Shown here piece by piece: positions 1 through 7,652 of a stretch of DNA of 64,000 nt. Position numbers and translations under genes: made by a program. The stretch is from Grimontia kaedaensis (lineage in GTDB: Bacteria; Pseudomonadota; Gammaproteobacteria; Enterobacterales; Vibrionaceae): the NCBI RefSeq assembly GCF_023746615.1, contig NZ_CP082276.1, positions 1,302,001 to 1,366,000 of the forward strand, written 5' to 3'. Under the pieces are notes generated by a model. The model had not been told where the DNA came from. It made no database searches and saw only the letters and a list, made by a program, of their open reading frames with translations. How positions within the stretch are numbered: position 1 is the first letter of the stretch; every line of letters starts with the position of its first letter.

Positions 1-138
1 CCTCCGGTAATAATTCTCAATCGCTTTTGTCATGCTATGCCTTTGGTTTTTGACGTGGCTAAGGAAGAGCTATGCGTAATAGGCTTTCAGGCCACTTTGA
101 TGGGTATCCATCAGTCAAAGCATGTCAGGAGAAGATTA

Positions 139-606
139 ATGTACTTTTGGAATATAGAAGCGCTAAAAAACAACATCAAGCAAGGCGTTTTCTCGGAGAA
201 AGATCGCTTTAGTTATGTTTTGATATATATCGTGCTGGGTTTGTTTGGTACGTCGTTTGGTGCTTACTTTCCCATGGAAAGCTCAAATCTTTGGGACAAA
301 GTTGATGACTTTGGTTTGCTTGTCATTACGATTGTTGGAACTTTTTTCGCCTATAAAGCAAATGGCGGAGACAAAGGTACAGACTTTCTTGGGCGCTATT
401 TCAGTATCAACTTCGTTGTATCGCTCAGATTATTGCCTTGGTTGATACCGATGCTGGTTGGCTTAGGGATTTACTATTCCTATGCGTTTCCCTTAGAGGA
501 AGATATCGTCACTACCCCCTTCGAAGTGATACTTTTTCAAGCTTGGATTGCGCTTATTTACATCCGCATGTGCAAACACATGGGTGATCTCAACGAGATA
601 AAATGA
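139..606 (+). CDS. Hypothetical integral membrane protein, about 155 aa
   Basis: Family not recognised. The frame is open from position 37, but I place the start at the ATG at 139 because AGGAG lies about 8 bases upstream (127-131) and no such site precedes the ATG at 37. The product has about four hydrophobic segments (roughly residues 28-46, 59-73, 93-115 and 130-145), so it should sit in the inner membrane. No catalytic motif is visible. The next gene is on the other strand, so it has no visible operon partner here; what lies upstream is cut by the window edge. Confidence 0.55.
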   Translation: MYFWNIEALKNNIKQGVFSEKDRFSYVLIYIVLGLFGTSFGAYFPMESSNLWDKVDDFGLLVITIVGTFFAYKANGGDKGTDFLGRYFSINFVVSLRLLPWLIPMLVGLGIYYSYAFPLEEDIVTTPFEVILFQAWIALIYIRMCKHMGDLNEIK

Positions 607-709
607 AGCATCAGATCGGGACAGGTACTTTTAGAAAGGCCATGCCTACTCGCCTTAGAGGTTGCTGGCATCCTATCAAAACAGTATCTCTCCCGATTCA
701 CTTTCCCCT

Positions 710-1510
710 CTACCCCTCAAACTCTTCCATCTCAATCAAGAGCATATAGATCTTTCTTTCTAGCTCAACATCATAACTATCAATGCCTTGCATGCCTTTT
801 GCTTTTATATCCAGTTCTCTCACGATATCTAAGACTTTTCCCGTCACACTAAAGGAGGTATTTGGACTACTAATTCTCAGCTCACAAGCGTTAACTCGGC
901 ATTCCGCTTTATCTAACTGAGCATCTTGGGAAACCACGTAAAGGTCAAAGTGGTCCTTAAAGCCTTGGGCGATATGGGTATGTTCATCGGTCTTTTCTTG
1001 CTTGGCGAACTCCGCATACCTCTCTTGGAAGTGATTGAATACCTTATTGGACTCCGACGGCGTAAGAACTCTTTCATAAGGATCGTAGTTCTCCTGTACA
1101 GTGACTTCAGTCCTTTGCTCGCTCTCTTGCTCGGCAATCGGAACTAGGTCATTAAGCTCAGATTCCGGGGCGTTGGAATAAGCCTGTGAGGAGTCATCTT
1201 CCGTACCGTTTTCTTCAAAGTCGTCATTGGACGCCAGAAAATCCTCTAAAGGAGGCTCTGCCTCGGCAGGTTTTGTGTCAAATGAAGGGGCTGTTCTAGG
1301 AAGTACTTTTTCGGTAGGGTCAGGCGTCTCGATGAAAGCCAAAGATGTATTAGACGCGCTTTCGGAAAGCAATTCACGGCTGATGTCTCGCCCTTCTTCA
1401 GCAGCATGAATCTGAGCGCGGGTGGCGTGATAGGTGATTAAAGACCCGCCACTTGCCCCGATAACCACACCCAACAACAGGACAAGAAAACCGTTCGCTC
1501 TTTTTTCCAT
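710..1510 (-). CDS. Hypothetical membrane-anchored protein, 266 aa
   Basis: Not recognised. An uncleaved signal or single membrane anchor is visible at about residues 8-28 (hydrophobic, glycine-rich), followed by a long acidic, low-complexity stretch rich in E, D, S and T (about 60-145) and a more ordered C-terminal part of about 110 residues containing two cysteines (C203 and C209 region). The layout suggests an inner-membrane-tethered periplasmic protein with a disordered linker. It lies just downstream of the SDR gene on the same strand with a gap of 14 bases, so the two may be co-transcribed. Function cannot be inferred. Confidence 0.55.
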   Translation of the reverse strand: MEKRANGFLVLLLGVVIGASGGSLITYHATRAQIHAAEEGRDISRELLSESASNTSLAFIETPDPTEKVLPRTAPSFDTKPAEAEPPLEDFLASNDDFEENGTEDDSSQAYSNAPESELNDLVPIAEQESEQRTEVTVQENYDPYERVLTPSESNKVFNHFQERYAEFAKQEKTDEHTHIAQGFKDHFDLYVVSQDAQLDKAECRVNACELRISSPNTSFSVTGKVLDIVRELDIKAKGMQGIDSYDVELERKIYMLLIEMEEFEG

Positions 1511-1524
1511 CTCTCAACTCAGTA

Positions 1525-2283
1525 TCAAACCACTCCACCCGTGGCGTCCAAAATACTACCTGTTGTGTAAGACGCATCTTCAGAGAGTAAAAAGCATATG
1601 GCTCTCGCAACTTCTTCTGGCTCTCCGCCACGTTGCATAGGGATGCGCGGTGCAAGTCTCTCTACTCTGTTTGGCTCTCCACCGTCGGCATGAATACCGG
1701 TGTGAATAAAACCCGGTCTGATGCCGTTAACGCGAATGCCTTCGGCAGCAACTTCTTTGGCAAGCCCAATGGTTAGGGTATCCACCGCGCCTTTACTGGC
1801 GGCGTAATCGACATACTCACCTGGCGAACCAGAACGCGATGCGCCAGAGGAAACATTCACAATCGCTCCGCCCTTTCCGCCGCGTTCGGTGCTCATGCGT
1901 TTTACGGCTTCGCGGGCGCAAAGAAAGCTACCCGTTACGTTGGCTGTTAGCACTTTGTTGATACGCTCGGCAGTTAAATCCACCAGTTTACTTTGGTTGA
2001 AAAGAATACCTGCGTTGTTCACCAAGCCAGTCAGAGGCTGAGCGTGGGCATCAATCGCTGCAAAAAGCGTGGCGACGCCCTCCTCTGTTGAAATGTCGGC
2101 TCTCACCGCAAAGGCACTGCCGTCCTTTTCTTCAATTTCTCTGACCACTTGGTCCGCTGCATCTTTGCGGGAATGGTAATTCACGCAAACCGTATATCCT
2201 TGTGAAGCCAGTAGCTTTGCTGTCGCAGCACCAATGCCACGACTTGCGCCTGTCACCAACGTGATTTCATTCTTGTGGCTCAT
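1525..2283 (-). CDS. SDR-family NAD(P)-dependent oxidoreductase
   Basis: A classical short-chain dehydrogenase/reductase of 252 residues, the usual length. The N-terminal nucleotide-binding motif TGASRGIG, the NNAG motif, the catalytic Ser (VSSGAS) and the YAASK active-site Tyr/Lys pair are all visible. It reduces or oxidises an alcohol/carbonyl using NAD(P)(H) in the cytoplasm; the substrate cannot be told from sequence. The C-terminal pattern resembles FabG and glucose dehydrogenase-like members. Its start is 3 bases from the end of the upstream cupin gene, so the two form an operon and may act on the same substrate. Confidence 0.88.
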   Translation of the reverse strand: MSHKNEITLVTGASRGIGAATAKLLASQGYTVCVNYHSRKDAADQVVREIEEKDGSAFAVRADISTEEGVATLFAAIDAHAQPLTGLVNNAGILFNQSKLVDLTAERINKVLTANVTGSFLCAREAVKRMSTERGGKGGAIVNVSSGASRSGSPGEYVDYAASKGAVDTLTIGLAKEVAAEGIRVNGIRPGFIHTGIHADGGEPNRVERLAPRIPMQRGGEPEEVARAICFLLSEDASYTTGSILDATGGVV

Positions 2284-2286
2284 CGC

Positions 2287-2766
2287 TTACTTCTTCCCTG
2301 CGTTAGGAAAATCAATGCTGTCGATATCCACCACTTGCCAAGGACGGTTTTTGTTTCTGAAGATGCGTTTGTTCTGCTTGGGGTAATCCGCTTCATCATG
2401 ATCGAGACGCTGACCTACCACAATACAGCGAAGAGTTTCGTTGCCTGTGTTGGCCATGACGTGTGGCAGCCCGCCAGCAGGGTAGCCGATGAAGTCGCCC
2501 TCACCCACTTCGAAATCTTCATCATCAATCGTAACTGTCGCAGTGCCAGAGAGAACATAAACGCACTCGTCTTCAAAGTAGTGGACATGATATTCGGTCG
2601 AATCAAACCCCGGCTCTATCTCGACAATATGGAAGCCAAGTCCGGTCAAGCCCACCAAATCACCGAGAGATTTGCCCGTTCGCACCGCGTTGGGGTTCAG
2701 GAAGTGGGTTTTGGTCTGCCCTTCCATGGATTCGATATCTTGCTTTTTGACGATGTACTGACTCAT
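2287..2766 (-). CDS. Cupin-domain protein
   Basis: A small single-domain cupin of 159 residues. The metal-binding pattern is visible as HVHYFEDECVYVLSG (H, H, E) followed by the second cupin motif around GLPHV (H at about 116). Such proteins are often isomerases, dioxygenases or ligand binders, usually cytoplasmic; the substrate here is unknown. The gene is immediately upstream of the SDR gene (gap of 3 bases), implying a two-gene operon, and begins after a GGAGAG-type ribosome site. A long open frame on the opposite strand (2275-2862) is a codon-bias shadow. Confidence 0.82.
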   Translation of the reverse strand: MSQYIVKKQDIESMEGQTKTHFLNPNAVRTGKSLGDLVGLTGLGFHIVEIEPGFDSTEYHVHYFEDECVYVLSGTATVTIDDEDFEVGEGDFIGYPAGGLPHVMANTGNETLRCIVVGQRLDHDEADYPKQNKRIFRNKNRPWQVVDIDSIDFPNAGKK

Positions 2767-2938
2767 TGCTTCTCTCCTTTTTGTTCAACCATGCACGGCC
2801 TTTGTGGCGAGAATCAACGTGATAATTGGGCGATGCGGAGAAATGAGATCATTGTCGCGTGAGGGAGAAGAAAACCGCTGACTTTGCAGCGGATTTTCCT
2901 GATTACGCTTTGAAAGTTCAGCCCTATAAGGCTTTCAC

Positions 2939-3280
2939 TCAATGGAAATGAGGGGTGAAGTCTTCGTCTAAATCTAGCCTTTCACCGTGTAGCGAGACCG
3001 GGTTCATCACGTTGTCGATTCGCGGATCCGCCAGCATACGCTCCATGCCTTGATCCCGAGCCTCACGAGAAGGCCAAATGATCCAGGAAAACAATACAAC
3101 CGAAGGGCCATATTCAAGTTCTGATACCGTGACCTTTCGAGAAGATTCCTGCTCATTGCAGTGCACCACATTGAGTGCGCCATAAGCACGCATCAAGGGG
3201 ATCGCGTCTTGAACCAAACGCTTGTAGGCTTCTTTATTGGCAACGGGTAAGGCCGTTACCAGTCCATCAACATATAGCAT
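2939..3280 (-). CDS. DUF1428 (YbaA-like) family protein
   Basis: A 113-residue cytoplasmic protein resembling the DUF1428 family (E. coli YbaA), an alpha/beta-barrel dimer of unknown function. The typical N terminus (MLYVDG, then an alanine-rich segment and NKEAYKRL) and the central SWIIWPSREARDQG segment support the call. It is transcribed alone, 170 bases upstream of the cupin gene on the same strand. No catalytic residues are established for the family. Confidence 0.7.
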   Translation of the reverse strand: MLYVDGLVTALPVANKEAYKRLVQDAIPLMRAYGALNVVHCNEQESSRKVTVSELEYGPSVVLFSWIIWPSREARDQGMERMLADPRIDNVMNPVSLHGERLDLDEDFTPHFH

Positions 3281-3615
3281 GATCTACACTCTCCGCCGAT
3301 TCAGTTCCACTCCAATAGCGACCTTGAAAACGACTTTATGATCAAGCCACTGACTTTCTATATTATTGATTTAATATGATTATTGGTTTAAACCGAGTGA
3401 AAGCACTCAGTACATCACCATTGCTCTTCCTTGTTACGGAGATACTACCTCTAGCAACTTGTCAGTTCCTGACTCAAAATAGAGACATGCAAAAAGTATC
3501 TTATTTGTACTTGATATTGGGAGGAAAAAATATTTATGAAAGAAAGGTAAACCCGTCTCTTTTTAGATGGAGCAGACAGGCCTATTTGGAGGAATATTCG
3601 AATCAGCGAAGGTAT
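3281..3615. other. Intergenic stretch, no gene seen
   Basis: AT-rich DNA between the DUF1428 gene (reverse) and the 3' end of the BLUF gene. An open frame on the plus strand (3376-3786) runs into the antisense of the BLUF gene and lacks a ribosome site or recognisable domain. The part next to 3280 presumably holds the DUF1428 promoter. Confidence 0.4.
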
Positions 3616-4029
3616 TCAAATAGTGCGGAATTGGTTAATCAGGGAAATGACTTCATCACCAATATCGCCAAATTCTTCCGCTGTGAGTTTCCTATCCAGA
3701 AAATCGTTGTAGCCACGAATCTGCGATTTATCGAAGCTTTCCAGATTTCGAAAGCCCATCGACCAGGAAGGAAAAGTACGCTTTGAGATCTCAGCCCGGT
3801 CTAACACCACAACACTACCATGGCGGTCATCCTGTTCAATTTTGTTGAAGAGCGCATCAACCTTCTGATCATCACCCTCCAGGATCTGGAAAAAGTTCCC
3901 TTTGGCGTAGAGCAAAAGCCCGCTGACATCCAGCTCCCCATTGTTCTGGCGCGCTTTCCCCAGCAATTGCATCAATTTACTTTCTGTGAACTCAACGGTT
4001 GCAGAACTGGCATAAATGATTCGAATCAT
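3616..4029 (-). CDS. BLUF-domain blue-light photoreceptor protein
   Basis: A stand-alone BLUF protein of 137 residues (FAD-binding blue-light sensor). The family key residues are present: Tyr6 (IIYAS), Asn29/30 after KAR, and Gln48 (FFQILEG), plus the SWSMGF segment in the last strand that carries the Trp/Met switch region. The C-terminal 40 residues probably form the capping helices. There is no effector domain, so output must go through a partner protein. Given the c-di-GMP and light-linked biology of marine vibrios a signalling role is likely, but no partner gene is adjacent. Confidence 0.88.
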   Translation of the reverse strand: MIRIIYASSATVEFTESKLMQLLGKARQNNGELDVSGLLLYAKGNFFQILEGDDQKVDALFNKIEQDDRHGSVVVLDRAEISKRTFPSWSMGFRNLESFDKSQIRGYNDFLDRKLTAEEFGDIGDEVISLINQFRTI

Positions 4030-4133
4030 GCTTCCCCCAAGCTACTTTTATATGGCGATTTATCAACTAACTATAGTTGGTCTCGACAGCAAAGATGGGA
4101 GTCGTAAGCCTATGAATATATCGAATAACATAC

Positions 4134-4292
4134 TCAATATGACAGTAAAGCCTGATGGGAAAAACGCCGGGAGTGATAGAAGCACTGTCTGTCATTTCCG
4201 CCCCCAGCCAGCGACGCACCGATGCCCATCAAAATGCCGGCGAGGTAGCCAAGGATAAAAAGAAACAGAACGGCGATAAGAAAGAAGGTCAC
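4134..4292 (-). CDS. Possible small membrane protein or gene remnant
   Basis: On the minus strand, a frame with a strongly hydrophobic segment (TFFLIAVLFLFILGYLAG) followed by a glycine-rich tail runs to a TGA at 4134-4136. The only usable start is a GTG at 4292 without a convincing ribosome site; the frame stays open upstream to a TGA near 4355. It may be a small one-TM protein or the decayed end of a larger membrane protein. The opposite-strand frame (4155-4337) is very lysine-rich and looks like its shadow. Weak evidence. Confidence 0.25.
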   Translation of the reverse strand: MTFFLIAVLFLFILGYLAGILMGIGASLAGGGNDRQCFYHSRRFSHQALLSY

Positions 4293-4441
4293 GGACTGCT
4301 GGAACCTGAAGCTGGGGATAACATGAATTTTTGGTGAAAATGAGGAAGCTGGTTTGGCTCAATGTTTAGATGAAAAACAAAGAAGTAAGCAGTATTGGGT
4401 AGGGTTAAATAGTGCCGCGTTCCAAAGCAGTAGATACGGAT

Positions 4442-4700
4442 TCAAGGAATAGATGATTTAAACAGGTTCACGGGAATATCGAGGTCTTTGCCTGTGTCTT
4501 GATAGATTTTGAAAGCTGCAATGATACGATGACCACCATCTTGCAGCACGTAGGTCTTCTCGCATGTACAACGGACCATTTGAATCGCTTCGTTAATGTC
4601 TGCGCCCTCCTTGAGTTCCTTGAGGATAGACTTGAACCGCGTATCCTCTCCCCCGAACCCAGTTCAAATCCATTGCGACCAGTTCGCTGACTTTCATCAT
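4442..4700 (-). pseudogene. Frameshifted ParB/sulfiredoxin-like small protein gene
   Basis: Reading from the ATG at 4700, the first frame gives MKVSELVAMDLNWV and then reaches a run of five G (plus strand CCCCC near 4650). With one G fewer the frame continues as GEDTRFKSILKELKEG, then YVLQDGGHRIIAAFK, and ends KDLDIPVNLFKSSIP at the TGA 4442-4444, a coherent product of about 85 residues. The DGGHRIIAA motif is the signature of the ParB-like nuclease/sulfiredoxin fold (DGxHR). The total length is 3n+1, as a single-base insertion predicts. Either the gene is inactivated by homopolymer slippage or the assembly has an error there. No frame of this region alone gives a sensible protein. Confidence 0.65.
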
Positions 4701-4779
4701 TGTTATTACGCATACTCCCTTCAACATTGAGTATGCACAGGATCAACTCACTTTGGCTTCTCAGCTTCAGTGCAAACAG

Positions 4780-5274
4780 TTATTCGTTGGCTACCAGCCA
4801 TTTTCTCAAAAGGCCAGCCAATTGCGTTTGTTCTTCCTTAGACAGGACAGCAAGGATCTGGCGTTCATTCTCAACATGCTGTTCGATCACTTTGTCTATC
4901 AGCGCTTTGCCTTCTTCTGTCAGAGTAACCAAACAGCTTCTTCTGTCAGTGTCACTGGCTTGCCTTATGACAAGGCCACGCTTCACCAAACCATCAACAC
5001 GCGTACTCATGGCACCGGAAGACAGCATCAGGGTTTGATAAAGATCTGTCGGGGTGACAGGTTCGCCAGCGCGGCGTAGGGAGGCGAGAATATCGAACTC
5101 AATACTGCTGAGTTCATTTTGCTTAAACACGTCATCCAACTTCGGTGTGATGATCTGTTTCGCTCTCCCCAAACGTCCAATTACCCCCATTGGTGAGCAG
5201 TCTAGATCCGGTTTCTGTGTGGCCCATTGGGCGATGATGGTATCGACATGATCAGCTTTCATTACGTCTTTCAC
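4780..5274 (-). CDS. MarR-family transcriptional regulator
   Basis: A 164-residue MarR-type winged helix-turn-helix repressor. The helix-turn-helix and recognition helix are at about residues 70-105 (TPTDLYQTLMLSSGAMSTRVDGL) and the wing contains the family DTDRRSCLVTLT signature. It is divergent from an EamA-family exporter across about 110 bases that contain two copies of an 18-base palindrome, presumably its operators, so it likely represses both itself and the exporter until a small phenolic or drug-like ligand binds. The neighbouring frameshifted ParB-like gene starts 79 bases downstream on the same strand. Confidence 0.88.
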   Translation of the reverse strand: MKDVMKADHVDTIIAQWATQKPDLDCSPMGVIGRLGRAKQIITPKLDDVFKQNELSSIEFDILASLRRAGEPVTPTDLYQTLMLSSGAMSTRVDGLVKRGLVIRQASDTDRRSCLVTLTEEGKALIDKVIEQHVENERQILAVLSKEEQTQLAGLLRKWLVANE

Positions 5275-5288
5275 TTCGGCACTGAATT

Positions 5289-5306
5289 TATCTTTTTCAA
5301 AAGATA
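5289..5306. promoter_or_regulatory. Probable MarR operator, copy 1
   Basis: The palindrome TATCTTTTTCAAAAGATA has 8-base perfect arms (TATCTTTT/AAAAGATA) around a 2-base centre. It lies 15 bases upstream of the marR start. A second copy with the same arms is at 5336-5353. MarR proteins bind palindromes of this size as dimers, so this is the likely autoregulatory site. Confidence 0.7.
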
Positions 5307-5335
5307 CTTGATCATAAGAGACAAAGTGAATACTT

Positions 5336-5353
5336 TATCTTTTGTAAAAGATA
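5336..5353. promoter_or_regulatory. Probable MarR operator, copy 2
   Basis: The palindrome TATCTTTTGTAAAAGATA has arms identical to copy 1 and a GT centre. The centres are 47 bases apart. It overlaps a possible promoter for the exporter gene: TTGATC at 5308-5313, 17 bases of spacing, then TACTTT at 5331-5336. Binding here would block RNA polymerase. Confidence 0.7.
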
Positions 5354-5384
5354 CTTTTTGAAAAAACTTTGACCGGAGACACAC

Positions 5385-6248
5385 GTGGCAAATTACCTGT
5401 TAGCTGCACTCGTTCCTATTTTATGGGGGAGCACTTACGCAGCCGTTAGCCTTTTCTTGCATGATCTCTCCCCTTTCTGGGTGGCGGTATGGCGTGCATT
5501 GCCAGCGGGTTTATTGCTTCTGTTATTGAAACCGGGTCGCCCGCCGCTTCCTTGGTCCAAAATGACTTTGCTCAGCGTGTTTAACATCGCAGCTTTCTTT
5601 CCACTTCTGTTTATCGCAGCTTATCGACTGCCCGGCTCTGTGGCAGGTACGCTTGGCGCAACATTGCCACTTCAACTGATGTTGATGCAGTGGCTCGTTG
5701 AAGGAAAACGGCCACAACTTAAAATGCTGCTGTTGGCATTGGTCGGCTTCTCAGGGATTGTGATGATCCTGAATCCTACTGCTGACATTGACCCGATTGG
5801 TGCTGCTGCCGCACTGGCGGCGACCGCGTTGGTCGCAAGGGCATCACTCTGGCTGAAAGACTGGCCTGTTACCGATATTTTCCGCCTGACAGCCTGGCAG
5901 TTAACACTGGGCGGTTTATTACTGGTGCCATTGGCATTTATTGTGGAAGGCGCACCAAAATCCATTACCACCCATGAATTACCGGGTCTAATTTGGGTGA
6001 GCTTGCTCAACAGCTCATTCGCGTATTGGGCGTTTTCACGCTCGATTAAGAAGATTGGCGCAGACAGCATGGCAATGATCAGCATGCTAAACCCCGTAGC
6101 CGCCGTAACGCTGGGTATTTTCCTTGTGGGTGAAGTGTTGGGACCTTATCAATGGCTCGGCATTGCCATGGTGATGATGAGTTTGGTGCTCATGGTTTAC
6201 AACAAACAAAGAACGCAACGAAAGCTGGCGTTTAAGCCCGCTCAATAA
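5385..6248 (+). CDS. EamA-family (DMT superfamily) transporter
   Basis: A 287-residue inner-membrane protein with ten predicted hydrophobic helices arranged as two EamA repeats, the usual size for drug/metabolite transporters. The first repeat carries the typical PILWGSTYAA motif. It starts at GTG, preceded by CGGAGA. The divergent MarR gene and the two palindromes indicate ligand-induced expression, so it probably exports a toxic compound or metabolite sensed by the MarR protein. The substrate is unknown. An intrinsic terminator follows 12 bases after the stop codon. Confidence 0.88.
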   Translation: MANYLLAALVPILWGSTYAAVSLFLHDLSPFWVAVWRALPAGLLLLLLKPGRPPLPWSKMTLLSVFNIAAFFPLLFIAAYRLPGSVAGTLGATLPLQLMLMQWLVEGKRPQLKMLLLALVGFSGIVMILNPTADIDPIGAAAALAATALVARASLWLKDWPVTDIFRLTAWQLTLGGLLLVPLAFIVEGAPKSITTHELPGLIWVSLLNSSFAYWAFSRSIKKIGADSMAMISMLNPVAAVTLGIFLVGEVLGPYQWLGIAMVMMSLVLMVYNKQRTQRKLAFKPAQ

Positions 6249-6259
6249 TCAAGTTTCCA

Positions 6260-6284
6260 AAGCCCCTGCAAAGGGGCTTTTTTA
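6260..6284 (+). terminator. Intrinsic terminator of the EamA gene
   Basis: A perfect 7-bp stem AAGCCCC/GGGGCTT (6260-6266 and 6273-6279) with a 6-base loop, followed by a run of T. It lies just after the transporter stop codon. Confidence 0.85.
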
Positions 6285-6559
6285 TAGATAAGACAGCAGG
6301 GTGATTGAGATACATAAAAGGTTGAAGCAAATCTAATATTTAAGCTCAAGTGGATGCATATCTTTCCAATGCTTTTTTGGATAAATACTCGCTCATACAC
6401 ATTAAATACAGAATGATAATTCACCCAATATAAAACCAGCGGAGATTTACCTCTATTAAGCTATGGAACAACACACCAATACGCTTTTCAACTCAACTTG
6501 AACAGCGCCCAAAGCCAATGCTAAATGATCTCTCACTCAAAGGAATGGAGGAAGACATC
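6285..6559. other. AT-rich intergenic region before the acetyltransferase gene
   Basis: No gene is visible. It probably contains the promoter of the acetyltransferase at 6560, but no promoter hexamers stand out. The frame upstream of 6560 is open from 6518, which I read as untranslated. Confidence 0.35.
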
Positions 6560-7033
6560 ATGGAAATTCGTATCGACGATCTGAGCGGCCCGGAAATCAA
6601 AGGCCTCCTCCAGGAACACTTGAATAACATGCACGAAATCAGCCCACCGGAAAGTGTGCATGCACTCGACCTCAGCGCCCTGAAATCACCAGATGTGACG
6701 CTTTGGAGTGTGTGGATCGAGGGTGAGCTTGCGGGTTGTGGCGCGTTAAAGAAAATTGGCCCTTCTCACGGTGAAATCAAATCTATGCGCACTTCACAAA
6801 ATCACCTGAGAAAAGGTGTCGCTGCGAACTTGCTCGCACATATTCTCCAAGAATCACGCAGGCGTCAGTACACACGTCTAAGTTTAGAGACAGGTACTGA
6901 ACCAGAATTTCAGCCAGCGCATCGTCTCTACGAGCGTTTCGGCTTCGAAGCTTGCTCGCCATTCGGGGAATACGTGGAAGACCCTAACAGCGTCTTTTAT
7001 ACCCGATCATTGCAGCAGTTCAGTCCGGCCTAA
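6560..7033 (+). CDS. GNAT-family N-acetyltransferase
   Basis: A GNAT acetyltransferase of 157 residues that transfers an acetyl group from acetyl-CoA to an amine. The central GALKKI strand, the acetyl-CoA loop region (SQNHLRKGVAANLLAHIL, matching Q/RxxGxG/A), and the C-terminal ERFGFEACSPFGEY segment match PaiA/YsnE-like members. I start it at ATG 6560 because GGAGGA sits 8 bases upstream (6547-6552); the longer frame from 6518 lacks a ribosome site. The next gene is also a GNAT, 29 bases downstream, so they may share a transcript. Confidence 0.85.
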   Translation: MEIRIDDLSGPEIKGLLQEHLNNMHEISPPESVHALDLSALKSPDVTLWSVWIEGELAGCGALKKIGPSHGEIKSMRTSQNHLRKGVAANLLAHILQESRRRQYTRLSLETGTEPEFQPAHRLYERFGFEACSPFGEYVEDPNSVFYTRSLQQFSPA

Positions 7034-7062
7034 CGTTAAGGACAACGTAGACTCAGGGTTAT

Positions 7063-7551
7063 ATGAACAAAAGAATAGAAATTATTGATTACCACCCGCG
7101 CTACACAGAGCAGACCATTTCCATGTGGCGCGCCAGCAAAGAGAGAGCCTTGGGTATTCCCGAGGTTCATGATTTTGAAGCGCACCGCTACTATCTCAAT
7201 CGTATCCTTACCACGAGCAATCGCATTTATCTCGCTGTTGAAAAACGCGCTGAAGTTGTACTCGGTATGATTGCCTTTGATGAGAACTTTATCACCCAGC
7301 TTTACGTCGACTGCGATCATCAGAATCAGGGGATTGGCAGCGCCTTGGTAGACTTGGCAAAAGAGACCACCAGCCAGAACCTTCAGTTATACACCTTCGA
7401 GATAAATGCCCCCGCCCGATGCTTTTGGCAAAAACACGGTTTTGAAGAAAAGCAGATTGGCCAGCATGACAATGAAGAAGGTTTAACCGATGTGCTTTGC
7501 GAATGGCACCGCGATGACGATTACCCAGAACTCCGCTACGCCTTTAGCTAA
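7063..7551 (+). CDS. GNAT-family N-acetyltransferase
   Basis: A second, distinct GNAT enzyme (162 residues). Motif A is clear: TQLYVDCDHQNQGIGSALVDLAK, with the Q/RxxGxGxA-type pyrophosphate loop, followed by the FWQKHGFEEK strand near the end. The substrate is not determinable. It follows the preceding GNAT gene closely and is the second gene of a probable pair. Confidence 0.87.
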   Translation: MNKRIEIIDYHPRYTEQTISMWRASKERALGIPEVHDFEAHRYYLNRILTTSNRIYLAVEKRAEVVLGMIAFDENFITQLYVDCDHQNQGIGSALVDLAKETTSQNLQLYTFEINAPARCFWQKHGFEEKQIGQHDNEEGLTDVLCEWHRDDDYPELRYAFS

Positions 7552-7602
7552 CCTGTCGCGTTCCGTTTGACTACCGACGATTTATTACTACTTCTACTGA
7601 GG

Positions 7603-7647
7603 AAACTCACCTAATCTGAATGATGATTGCATCAGGTTGGTGAGTTT
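7603..7647 (+). promoter_or_regulatory. Stacked stem-loop covering the ribosome site of the next gene (or a terminator)
   Basis: AAACTCACC (7603-7611) pairs with GGTGAGTTT (7639-7647), and inside it TGATG-ATTG-CATCA forms a second stem. The 3' arm contains GGTGAG, the only ribosome-binding-like sequence before the ATG at 7653, and is followed by TTTTCTTT. It could be the terminator of the GNAT gene, or a leader structure that hides the ribosome site of the downstream gene, or both. Confidence 0.5.
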
Positions 7648-7652
7648 TCTTT

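Noticed and set aside
2275..2862. 195-codon plus-strand frame opposite the cupin gene
   Set aside because: It lies antisense to a gene with clear cupin motifs and has no domain or ribosome site.
3376..3786. 136-codon plus-strand frame
   Set aside because: Overlaps the antisense of the BLUF gene and shows no coherent domain.
4155..4337. Lysine-rich plus-strand frame
   Set aside because: It is the mirror of a strongly hydrophobic minus-strand segment and has no ribosome site.
4468..4746. 92-codon minus-strand frame
   Set aside because: It is the wrong frame across the ParB-like pseudogene; the meaningful sequence runs in two other frames.
5672..6085. 137-codon minus-strand frame within the EamA gene
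   Set aside because: Antisense shadow of the transporter.
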